A stretch of DNA of 6,466 nt. Source: Desulfobacteraceae bacterium (lineage in GTDB: Bacteria; Desulfobacterota; Desulfobacteria; Desulfobacterales; ETH-SRB1). The translations under genes were made by a program, and so were the position numbers. Position 1 is the first letter of the stretch, and each line of letters opens with the position of its first letter. The notes below the pieces were generated by a model. That model saw nothing but the letters and a program-made list of their open reading frames with translations. It did not search any database and was not told the DNA's origin. Positions 1 through 5,841 of this stretch are shown piece after piece. Where the stretch lies: contig DAOWEW010000191.1 in the NCBI GenBank assembly GCA_030638305.1, positions 1 through 6,466 on the forward strand, in the 5' to 3' direction.

Positions 1-108
1 AATCTTTATCCTAAAGGAATTAAAGTTTCCGATGAAGAACTATCAAAGATAAATATCAAAAGAGATAATTTTCATGGTGAGTGGAATTACACAATGAAAC
101 CCCGCTAA
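1..108 (+). CDS. ISAzo13-family transposase, C-terminal end (partial)
   Basis: Frame 1 is open from the first base and ends at TAA 106-108, giving 35 residues. The text YPKGIKVSDEELSKINIKRD followed by NFHGEWNYTMKPR closely resembles the C-terminal end of the ISAzo13 (Rhodopirellula-type) DDE transposases, in which a YP.G.KVSD.E...N..R..FHGEWNY..KP block closes the protein. These enzymes cut and rejoin DNA to move their insertion sequence. Only the tail is visible, because the window starts inside the gene, so catalytic residues and intactness cannot be judged. The stop codon at the expected place after FHGEWNY suggests a normal 3' end. The nearest gene downstream is hisC, 152 bases away on the same strand. 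Family assignment is from remembered motif similarity. Confidence 0.8.
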   Translation, partial: NLYPKGIKVSDEELSKINIKRDNFHGEWNYTMKPR

Positions 109-133
109 AAATGAACATATAATTTATGGACGG

Positions 134-167
134 GCACTAAGCATTTTGATCAGATGCTTGACAGTGC
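134..167. repeat. Hairpin downstream of the transposase (IS end or terminator)
   Basis: AAGCAT (139-144) pairs perfectly with ATGCTT (154-159), and the stem can extend inward by one T-G and one T-A pair. Outside it, GCACT (134-138) pairs with AGTGC (163-167) if the three bases GAC (160-162) bulge out. The result is an interrupted 11-bp stem 26 bases after the transposase stop. It is followed by TTATTTT (171-177), so it could end transposase transcription. It could equally belong to the IS right end; the left end lies outside the window, so the terminal repeat cannot be confirmed. Confidence 0.4.
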
Positions 168-187
168 ACCTTATTTTAAATTAAAAA
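158..187 (+). promoter_or_regulatory. Candidate promoter for hisC-cmk
   Basis: A perfect TTGACA (158-163) is followed after 18 bases by TAAAAA (182-187), which matches the sigma-70 -10 consensus at 4 of 6 positions. Transcription would start near 195, about 65 bases before the hisC ATG. The -35 box lies in the right arm of the hairpin at 134-167, so if this promoter is used, hisC expression may depend on DNA brought or left by the insertion sequence. The -10 box is weak. Confidence 0.35.
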
Positions 188-201
188 TACAAAAAGCTTT
201 T

Positions 202-221
202 CGGCTTTCGCAGAAATGACG
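202..221 (+). repeat. Degenerate copy of a dispersed palindromic repeat
   Basis: The 20 bases here match 18 of 20 positions of CGGCTTTCGCCGGAATGACG, one half of a palindromic repeat that I recall as scattered through many proteobacterial genomes. The two mismatches destroy the CCGGC..GCCGG stem, so this looks like a decayed copy. The consensus is from memory and the match is short. Confidence 0.3.
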
Positions 222-260
222 TTACGAATGAACTAACACTCAAAACCTGAAAATTGCAAA

Positions 261-1352
261 ATGAAATTAAAATTATCAATACCTGATTATATTTTAGCGT
301 TAAAGCCTTATTCTCCAGGCAAACCTCTTGAGGAGCTTGAGAGGGAATATGGCATTAGCGATTCTATCAAACTGGCTTCTAATGAGAATCCATTGGGGCC
401 GTCTCCTCTGGCTGTAAAAGCTATTCAGGATGCAATAGAAAAGCTGAATCGTTATCCGGATGGAAGCGGACATGATCTGGTAAACAATATTGCTGAAAAG
501 CTTGGCGTTGAAACTGGAAATGTTGTTTTAGGAAACGGTTCTGATGAAATTATTGGTATGATTACGCGTGCCTTGCTGCGACCGGGCGATGAGGCAATAA
601 TGCCTTATCCATCATTTCTTATGTACAATATAATGGTGTGTTGTGCCGGAGCAACACCGGTGCAGGTTCCATTAAAGTCACTTTGCGTTGACCTGGATGG
701 AATCAGAGACAGAATTTCATCCGAAACGCGCATGATTTTTATATGTAATCCTAATAATCCTACCGGAACTGTTGTATCAAAAAAAGCTTTTAAAGATTTT
801 CTGCAAAGCATCCCTGATGGAGTTCTGATAGTAGTGGATGAAGCTTATATTGAATTTGTGCGAGATAAAAGTTGTGTCAGAGGTATTGATTATCTTGATT
901 CCGGTATTGCCCTGGTTGTGCTTAGAACATTTTCAAAAGCTTATGGTCTGGCCGGCCTTAGAATAGGTTATGGTCTTATGCCGCAAGAAATAGCAAGTCT
1001 GCTGAACAGGGTAAGGCAGCCTTTTAACGCAAATTCGCTGGCACAAGTTGGTGCCGGTGCCGCGCTTGAAGACAAAGCTTTTTTGGAAAAAACCATATCT
1101 CTTGTTCATGAAGGACTTGATTTTTTATACACATCCCTTGACAGGATGAATATTAAATATTTTCCGACACAGGCAAACTTTTTTTTAATAGATGTTGGAA
1201 AAAATGCTGATGAGATTTTTGAAAAAATGCTCAGGCATGGCGTTATTGTTCGTTCAATGACATCATATGGATATCCTGACTATATAAGGATAACTGTTGG
1301 ATGTCATGAAGAAAATGTCCGTTTTTTAAATGCTCTTGAAAAAATAATTTAA
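261..1352 (+). CDS. hisC: Histidinol-phosphate aminotransferase
   Basis: This cytosolic PLP enzyme moves an amino group from glutamate to imidazole-acetol phosphate, giving L-histidinol phosphate in histidine synthesis. The 363 residues match the usual HisC length. Visible fold-type I aminotransferase landmarks are SNENPLGPSP (40-49), NPNNPTG (163-169, with Asn166), DEAY (193-196, with Asp193 for the pyridine nitrogen), FSKAYGLAGLRIGY (224-237) with Lys226 as the Schiff-base lysine and Arg234 at the cofactor phosphate, and YIRITVG (341-347) with Arg343 for the substrate carboxylate. ATG 261 is the first start after the in-frame stop at 234-236; no clear Shine-Dalgarno sequence precedes it. 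No other his gene is nearby, and its partner is cmk, which it overlaps by one base. In mixed-function clusters of this kind, HisC homologues may also transaminate aromatic amino acids, so dual specificity is possible (inference). Confidence 0.93.
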   Translation: MKLKLSIPDYILALKPYSPGKPLEELEREYGISDSIKLASNENPLGPSPLAVKAIQDAIEKLNRYPDGSGHDLVNNIAEKLGVETGNVVLGNGSDEIIGMITRALLRPGDEAIMPYPSFLMYNIMVCCAGATPVQVPLKSLCVDLDGIRDRISSETRMIFICNPNNPTGTVVSKKAFKDFLQSIPDGVLIVVDEAYIEFVRDKSCVRGIDYLDSGIALVVLRTFSKAYGLAGLRIGYGLMPQEIASLLNRVRQPFNANSLAQVGAGAALEDKAFLEKTISLVHEGLDFLYTSLDRMNIKYFPTQANFFLIDVGKNADEIFEKMLRHGVIVRSMTSYGYPDYIRITVGCHEENVRFLNALEKII

Positions 1353-2011
1353 TGAAACGTCTTATTATTACAATAGATGGCCCGGCAGGTGCCGGCAAAA
1401 CAACTGTTAGCCGCAAACTATCTGATCGTCTTAATTACAAATATATTGACACGGGCGCACTTTACAGAGCTGTTGCACTTGAGGCTCAATTCGCAGGAAT
1501 AAGTCAGGATGATGATACAGGTCTTGAGAATTTATGCAGCAAACTTGGTTTAACTTTTGTAAGGGATGAAAGAGGGCTGCGTCTTTTATCAAATAATTTG
1601 GATATTACTGATCAAATCAGGACTCCTGAAATATCAATGATGGCGTCGGCAATTTCAGCAAGGCCCGTGGTAAGAAAATATCTTCTGGATTTGCAAAGGA
1701 ATATGTGCAGAGAAAAAGGAGTTGTATTCGAGGGGCGTGACATGGGAACCGTTGTGTTTCCCGATGCTGATAAAAAGTTTTATTTAAAGGCATCTCCAAA
1801 AGTAAGAGCAATAAGGCGTTATAGAGAATTAAAATCAAAAACTTCCCAGACCGTTGAAGATGTTGAAAGAGAAATCAGGCTTCGGGATGAGAATGACGAA
1901 AAAAGAAAAGCAGCACCGATGAAACCGGCTGATGATGCGCTAATAGTAGATTCTACCGATCTTTCCATTGATGATGTAGTTGAGATGATGCTGGACTATA
2001 TTCTTGGTTGA
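1352..2011 (+). CDS. cmk: Cytidylate kinase (CMP/dCMP kinase)
   Basis: The enzyme uses ATP to phosphorylate CMP and dCMP to the diphosphates, recycling CMP released by RNA turnover and lipid synthesis. At 219 residues it has normal family length. The P-loop GPAGAGKTT is at 10-18. YIDTGALYRA (31-40) is typical of the NMP-binding region. FEGRDMGTVVFPDAD (126-140) is a Cmk signature, and RLRDENDEKRKAAPMKPADD (176-195) supplies the arginine-rich lid and the D.A..IDST-like C-terminal segment (DALIVDST, 195-202). The ATG shares its A with the hisC stop (TAATG) and has no good ribosome binding site, so translation is probably coupled to hisC. In many proteobacteria cmk directly precedes rpsA, as it does here. 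All catalytic segments look intact. Confidence 0.95.
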   Translation: MKRLIITIDGPAGAGKTTVSRKLSDRLNYKYIDTGALYRAVALEAQFAGISQDDDTGLENLCSKLGLTFVRDERGLRLLSNNLDITDQIRTPEISMMASAISARPVVRKYLLDLQRNMCREKGVVFEGRDMGTVVFPDADKKFYLKASPKVRAIRRYRELKSKTSQTVEDVEREIRLRDENDEKRKAAPMKPADDALIVDSTDLSIDDVVEMMLDYILG

Positions 2012-2047
2012 ATGGATCAACAGGAAACGATTTAATGAAATTAATTG

Positions 2048-2076
2048 TTGTTTTTTAACAGTTGGTTTGTTATAAA
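2048..2076 (+). promoter_or_regulatory. Candidate rpsA promoter
   Basis: TTGTTT (2048-2053) and TATAAA (2071-2076) are separated by 17 bases. The -10 box matches consensus at 5 of 6 positions and the -35 box at 3 of 6. A start near 2083 would give an rpsA leader of roughly 180 bases that includes the hairpin at 2139-2170. Read-through from cmk is also possible, as no convincing terminator lies between the genes. Confidence 0.35.
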
Positions 2077-2084
2077 GAGAACTT

Positions 2085-2150
2085 ATGCTGTTTAGTGCCA
2101 GAAAGAAAGCTGGAGAATTTTTTCAAGTTCAAGGAAGGCGCAAATTTTAA
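2085..2150 (+). CDS. Possible 21-codon leader ORF upstream of rpsA
   Basis: ATG 2085 opens a short frame encoding MLFSARKKAGEFFQVQGRRKF and ending at TAA 2148-2150. A purine stretch, AAAGAGA (2074-2080), lies at a plausible Shine-Dalgarno distance. The peptide is basic, with three Lys and three Arg. Its last codons run into the left arm of the hairpin at 2139-2170, so ribosome movement could affect that structure, as in leader-peptide control. There is no homology evidence, and an ORF this short can occur by chance. The stretch could instead be part of a dispersed non-coding repeat. Confidence 0.15.
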   Translation: MLFSARKKAGEFFQVQGRRKF

Positions 2151-2170
2151 CCGCAGGAATAAAATTTGCG
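2139..2170 (+). repeat. Perfect 11-bp hairpin in the rpsA leader
   Basis: CGCAAATTTTA (2139-2149) and TAAAATTTGCG (2160-2170) are exact reverse complements around a 10-base loop (2150-2159). In RNA, two G-U pairs and one A-U pair could extend the stem outward. No T-run follows directly, so it is not a classical terminator. It lies 90 bases before the rpsA start and could act in the mRNA leader or be the core of a dispersed repeat. Confidence 0.6.
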
Positions 2171-2260
2171 TTTGACGCAGAAATCGGGAAAATTAGCAGT
2201 TTTCGTTCAGACACTTTTAAATAGCAATATTAAAATTGGCTAAGGAGGGTACTTTATTTT

Positions 2261-4090
2261 ATGAATAATTCTTTAGAAAACGGTTCAGCCGAACATGATG
2301 TTGACGATGTGGATTCATCAGAAGCGGCAGTTATACAACAAAACAAAGATGTTGATTCAGATGAAGATGTTGATGCTAATACATCGGAAGATGTTCAGAA
2401 TACCGATGACAGTATGGCAAACCTGATGGATATGTATGAAGAAAGCTTCAAGCGTTTTGCTGAAGGTGAGCTTGTTACCGGCAGAATAATATCAGTTGAT
2501 AAGGATTATGTTCTTGTTGATATAGGATACAAATCAGAAGGGCAGATACGCATCAATGAATTTAAAGATGAAAATGGTGAGATACACGTCAACATTGGTG
2601 ACGAGGTAGAAGTAATGGTTGAATTCTGGGATGAGGAAGAAGAGCGTGTTATCCTCTCCAAAGAAAAGGCAGCCAAGGTTAAAGTCTGGGAAGCGATAAA
2701 AAAGACTTATGATGAAGAAGGAACAGTAGAAGGAGTTATTTTAGCTCGTGTAAAAGGTGGTTTTTCTGTTGATATAGGGGTCCAGGCATTTTTACCCGGT
2801 TCACAGGCAGATTTGAGGCCTATCCACAATCTTGATGAACTGGTCGGTAAAAATCTGGAATTCAAAATATTAAAGTATAACAGAAAACGAAGTAATATAG
2901 TTTTATCAAGACGAGCCATTCTTGAGCATGAGCGTGAGGCTAAAAGATCTTCAACACTGGAGGCTATTCATGAAGGCAAAGTCGTTGACGGGGTAGTAAA
3001 AAATATTACTGAATACGGTGTCTTTGTTGACCTGGGTGGTGTTGACGGTCTTCTTCATATAACGGATATTTCATGGGGTCGTGTTAAACATCCGTCCGAA
3101 CTTTTTTCGGTTGGTGACAAGATAAGCGTAAAAATCCTCAGCCTTGACATGGAGAGAGAAAGAGTCTCTCTGGGCATGAAACAACTTGTTGATGACCCAT
3201 GGCTTGCTGCTTCAGAAAAATATTCAGTAGGTTCACGTATAACAGGAAAGGTTGTGAGTCTTACGGATTACGGAGCATTTATTGAATTGGAAGAAGGCAT
3301 CGAAGGCCTGATTCACGTTTCTGAAATGTCATGGACGAGAAAAATTCGCCATCCTTCCAAAGTTGTTTCTATTGGAGAAATGGTTGATGCTGTTGTTCTG
3401 GATATTAAACCGGAAAGCAGGCGTATTTCTCTCGGAATGAAACAGGTCGTTCCAAATCCATGGGATGTAATCAGTGAGAAATATCCAATCGGTACAACAA
3501 TTGAAGGCAAAATAAAGAATATAACGGATTTCGGGCTTTTTATCGGTATTGATGAAGGCATAGACGGCCTTGTACATATCTCTGATATTTCCTGGACAAA
3601 GCGTATTAAACACCCATCTGAATTATACAAGAAGGGTGATATGCTGCAGGCTATAGTTCTTGATATCGAAAGAAATAATGAAAGATTTTCCCTTGGTATC
3701 AAACAACTGCAAAATGATCCCTGGAAAACTGTAGCGGAACGATATGAGGTCGGCAAAGAAATAACAGGCACAATTACTAATATAACGGATTTCGGAATTT
3801 TTGTTGAACTTGAAGAAGGAATTGAAGGTCTCGTTCATGTATCTGAAATCAGTAAGGAAAAGATAAAAACTCCGGTCGGCAAATTTAAGGTGGGCGATGT
3901 TATAACTTCCAGGGTTATGAATATAAATAGTGAAGAAAGAAGAATCGGCCTTTCAATCAAACGGCTTGAGGTTGATGATGAGCAAAGCCTTCTAAGCGAA
4001 TATGTAAACAACATGAAGCCCGCAACTTCAACTTTTGGAGAAATCTTACGTGAAAATCTTCAAGACAAGTTGAACGAGAACGAGAAGTAA
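2261..4090 (+). CDS. rpsA: 30S ribosomal protein S1, six S1 domains
   Basis: S1 binds single-stranded mRNA on the 30S subunit and helps place and unfold mRNAs during initiation. Six S1 (OB-fold) repeats are visible at about 69-135, 154-217, 238-307, 323-394, 410-481 and 497-567. The last four share the pattern ..G.V.NITD.G.F.....G.EGL.H.S..SW......P....VGD, with ..RISLGMKQ near each end. The first two are more divergent, as in E. coli S1, where they dock on the ribosome. The protein has 609 residues, against 557 in E. coli. The extra length is mainly an acidic low-complexity N-terminus: 17 Asp/Glu and one Lys in the first 50 residues, with DVD-like repeats. AAGGAGG (2242-2248) lies 12 bases before ATG 2261. 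The next in-frame ATG (codon 52) has no such site, so the extension is probably real. cmk lies upstream and sppA follows after a repeat-filled gap. Confidence 0.96.
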   Translation: MNNSLENGSAEHDVDDVDSSEAAVIQQNKDVDSDEDVDANTSEDVQNTDDSMANLMDMYEESFKRFAEGELVTGRIISVDKDYVLVDIGYKSEGQIRINEFKDENGEIHVNIGDEVEVMVEFWDEEEERVILSKEKAAKVKVWEAIKKTYDEEGTVEGVILARVKGGFSVDIGVQAFLPGSQADLRPIHNLDELVGKNLEFKILKYNRKRSNIVLSRRAILEHEREAKRSSTLEAIHEGKVVDGVVKNITEYGVFVDLGGVDGLLHITDISWGRVKHPSELFSVGDKISVKILSLDMERERVSLGMKQLVDDPWLAASEKYSVGSRITGKVVSLTDYGAFIELEEGIEGLIHVSEMSWTRKIRHPSKVVSIGEMVDAVVLDIKPESRRISLGMKQVVPNPWDVISEKYPIGTTIEGKIKNITDFGLFIGIDEGIDGLVHISDISWTKRIKHPSELYKKGDMLQAIVLDIERNNERFSLGIKQLQNDPWKTVAERYEVGKEITGTITNITDFGIFVELEEGIEGLVHVSEISKEKIKTPVGKFKVGDVITSRVMNINSEERRIGLSIKRLEVDDEQSLLSEYVNNMKPATSTFGEILRENLQDKLNENEK

Positions 4091-4091
4091 G

Positions 4092-4199
4092 ATTGTAACG
4101 GTTAACGGTTTACAGTTCACGGTAAACCGTTAATAATCCTTGTGAGCCTATGTCTGATGAGTTTTGGGCAGCCGTGAACCGTTAACCGTAAACGATTAG
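4092..4199. repeat. Inverted pair of heptamer arrays between rpsA and sppA
   Basis: From 4098 to 4132 the sequence reads as five 7-base units: ACGGTTA, ACGGTTT, ACAGTTC, ACGGTAA, ACCGTTA. From 4172 to 4199 the opposite orientation appears: CCGTGAA, CCGTTAA, CCGTAAA, CGATTAG. Two alternative structures follow. One is a local hairpin, with TTAACGGTTTAC (4102-4113) pairing perfectly with 4122-4133 around an 8-base loop. The other is a long-range stem, with 4098-4110 pairing perfectly with 4177-4189. No T-run follows either, so simple termination is unlikely. The element fills most of the gap between the rpsA stop and the sppA start. A related copy lies at 5806-5832. Confidence 0.75.
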
Positions 4200-4213
4200 T
4201 TTAAAAATATATC

Positions 4214-5092
4214 ATGTTCTCCCGCAAACACCCATATCTTTTTTTTATCCTGATAGTTACATCTGTAATGTCTGCTACAATTATTGGGTTATCTCTGCTT
4301 TTTATGTTTAGCACAAGAGACGCGGATTTTGAATTTGGAGAAAAAGTCGGCGTTATAGAGATAATCGGCGCAATTACGGATTCAAAAGATATAATTCATA
4401 ATCTCAAACGTTTTCGTGAGAATGATTCTATCAAAGCCATAGTTGTTAGAATTGATTCGCCCGGTGGTGGTGTGGGGCCTTCACAGGAAATTTTCAGGGA
4501 GATAAGAAAAACTTCTGAAAGCAAAAAAGTTATAGCTTCTATGGGTGGCGTGGCTGCATCCGGAGGTTATTATATTGCGGCCGGGGCAGACGGCATTGTT
4601 GCAAATCCGGGCACCATAACCGGCAGCATAGGTGTTATCATGGGATATACAAATTTTCAGGAGATTCTTAAAAAAATCGGTATGGTTCCCATTGTTATTA
4701 AAAGCGGTGAGTACAAGGATATGGGATCGCCGGTCAGAGAAATGACAAAAAAGGAAGAAGAAATTCTGCATAATCTTGCGAATCAAATTCATAAACAATT
4801 TATTAAGGCCATTGCAGAAGGAAGAGGTATAGAGCAGTCAGAAGTAGAAAAATTTGCTGATGGACGGATATTTTCCGGAGAAGAGGCAAAAAAAATAGGC
4901 CTTGTTGATCGTTTTGGAAATCTTGAGGATGCAATAGAATGGGCAGGACGTATGGGCGGAATAAAAGGAAAGATATCAAGAGTTTATCCCCCGGAGAAAA
5001 AGTTTTCTGTTTTCAAATACCTTATAAATTCATCCCTAAAGGAGTTTACAAACCGCTTTATCAATCCATATTTATTTGCGAGTTATTACTAA
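4214..5092 (+). CDS. sppA: Signal peptide peptidase SppA, short form
   Basis: This membrane-anchored serine protease degrades leftover signal peptides and possibly misfolded membrane proteins. Residues 1-6 are short and basic and are followed by a hydrophobic segment at about 7-32, which fits an N-terminal anchor with the catalytic domain outside the cytoplasm. RIDSPGGGVGPSQEI (79-93) is the ClpP/crotonase-like peptidase S49 core. MGGVAASGGYYIAAGAD (110-126) carries the likely nucleophile Ser116. SGEYKDMGSPVREMT (164-178) carries Lys168 as the general base. Their 52-residue spacing equals that of Ser147 and Lys199 in Bacillus subtilis SppA. At 292 residues it is the single-domain form, not the 67-kDa E. 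coli type. ATG 4214 follows an in-frame stop at 4202-4204. No Shine-Dalgarno sequence is visible in front of it, and the heptamer array ends only 14 bases upstream. It is convergent with the yciO-like gene. Confidence 0.93.
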   Translation: MFSRKHPYLFFILIVTSVMSATIIGLSLLFMFSTRDADFEFGEKVGVIEIIGAITDSKDIIHNLKRFRENDSIKAIVVRIDSPGGGVGPSQEIFREIRKTSESKKVIASMGGVAASGGYYIAAGADGIVANPGTITGSIGVIMGYTNFQEILKKIGMVPIVIKSGEYKDMGSPVREMTKKEEEILHNLANQIHKQFIKAIAEGRGIEQSEVEKFADGRIFSGEEAKKIGLVDRFGNLEDAIEWAGRMGGIKGKISRVYPPEKKFSVFKYLINSSLKEFTNRFINPYLFASYY

Positions 5093-5114
5093 TTATTGCT
5101 GCTTTACCGAACCC

Positions 5115-5726
5115 TTACTCAAAAGTACTCACATCGCCTATGCCTTTTCTTATAATTTCAGGCAGATCGTTTATTAAAGATATTATACTGGAAGGTTGTC
5201 CCGGAATAGGCATTCCCCCGTCAATTACAAAATCTACTCTGGATTGAAAAAAATCATGGATAAGTGATGGGTCGTGAAGAATTGAACCATCAGGCATAGT
5301 TGCACTGGTGGTAATAATCGGATTGCCTAATTCTTCAACCAGTGCCAGGCAAATAGCATTGTCAGGCACACGAATTCCGGCGGTTTTTCGTTTAGTTAAC
5401 ATTATCTTAGGAACGAGTTTCGAACCTTCAAGAATAAAAGTATAAGGGCCGGGCAAAAGTCTCTTCATGTTTTTGTAAGCATAATTTGAGACTTTTGCAT
5501 AATGGCTTATGTTTTTGAGTCCCGAGCAAATAAAACTGAACGGCTTGTTTTTATTACGCTGTTTTATCTGGTATATCTTTTCAATAGCCTTTTTGTTCAT
5601 TATATCACAACCTATTCCGTAATAGGTATCAGTCGGATAGGCGATTATACCACCTCTTTTGAGTTCTTCAACAACTCTGCGAATTAGTCGCATCTGTGGA
5701 TTTTTGGCATTTATTTCTATTAGCAT
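5115..5726 (-). CDS. YciO/Sua5/YrdC family protein (threonylcarbamoyl-AMP synthase-like)
   Basis: The YrdC fold makes threonylcarbamoyl-AMP from threonine, bicarbonate and ATP, the first step of tRNA t6A37 synthesis. The 203 residues match the single-domain length. Visible blocks are GGIIAYPTDTYYGIGCD (25-41), IYQIKQRNKNKPFSFIC (51-67) with the K.R...KP nucleotide-binding motif, LPGPYTFIL (91-99), GIRVP (117-121), ITTSATMPDG (138-147), IDGG (168-171) and REG-like RKGIGDVS (193-200). Overall it resembles E. coli YciO (about 206 residues) more than TsaC: the usual S-A-N of TsaC/Sua5 reads S-A-T here. E. coli YciO is reported not to replace TsaC genetically, so the exact role is uncertain unless this is the only family member in the genome. 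GAGA lies just before the ATG at a short Shine-Dalgarno distance. It is a monocistronic-looking gene with its own promoter, convergent with sppA. Confidence 0.88.
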   Translation of the reverse strand: MLIEINAKNPQMRLIRRVVEELKRGGIIAYPTDTYYGIGCDIMNKKAIEKIYQIKQRNKNKPFSFICSGLKNISHYAKVSNYAYKNMKRLLPGPYTFILEGSKLVPKIMLTKRKTAGIRVPDNAICLALVEELGNPIITTSATMPDGSILHDPSLIHDFFQSRVDFVIDGGMPIPGQPSSIISLINDLPEIIRKGIGDVSTFE

Positions 5727-5754
5727 ATTATTCTCGAATAAATCATTTAGCCTT

Positions 5755-5782
5755 ATTTAATTGCGTTTTATTTCATTGTCAA
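5755..5782 (-). promoter_or_regulatory. Promoter for the yciO-like gene
   Basis: Read on the minus strand, a perfect TTGACA (5782-5777) is followed after 16 bases by TTAAAT (5760-5755), which matches the -10 consensus at 4 of 6 positions. The predicted start near 5748 gives a leader of about 20 bases before the ATG at 5726, a sensible length. This is the best-placed sigma-70-type promoter in the window. Confidence 0.5.
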
Positions 5783-5805
5783 GAAAGCAAATAAATGATA
5801 GATCA

Positions 5806-5832
5806 ATTGTAACGGTTTACAGTTAATAGTTG
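5806..5832 (+). repeat. Second, shorter heptamer array
   Basis: ATTGTA (5806-5811) is followed by the units ACGGTTT, ACAGTTA and ATAGTTG. The first array, at 4092, starts with the same ATTGTA, then ACGGTTA, ACGGTTT, ACAGTTC. The two copies therefore align exactly over ATTGTA and over the 14 bases AACGGTTTACAGTT (4104-4117 and 5811-5824) if one 7-base unit is removed. This indicates a shared origin with a change in unit number. It lies just upstream of the yciO promoter. Confidence 0.65.
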
Positions 5833-5841
5833 TATGTTTTG

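Noticed and set aside
2007..2056. Terminator after cmk: GTTGA/TCAAC (2007-2021) or TTAAT/ATTAA before the TTTTTT at 2051
   Set aside because: The stems have only five base pairs, and the second is entirely A/T. Both are too weak to call.
3313..3838. Minus-strand open frames opposite rpsA
   Set aside because: They mirror the repeated S1-domain codons of a clear gene, have no ribosome binding sites and resemble no known protein.
4102..4133. Hairpin after rpsA as an intrinsic terminator
   Set aside because: The stem is good but is followed by TAATAATCC, not a T-run, and the heptamer periodicity explains the symmetry better.
4098..4199. CRISPR array
   Set aside because: The units are 7 bases and contiguous, with no 25-40 base repeats or unique spacers, and no cas genes are present.
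4939..5247. Plus-strand ORF spanning the end of sppA and the yciO region
   Set aside because: It overlaps two well-supported genes in the wrong frame or strand and has no family motif.
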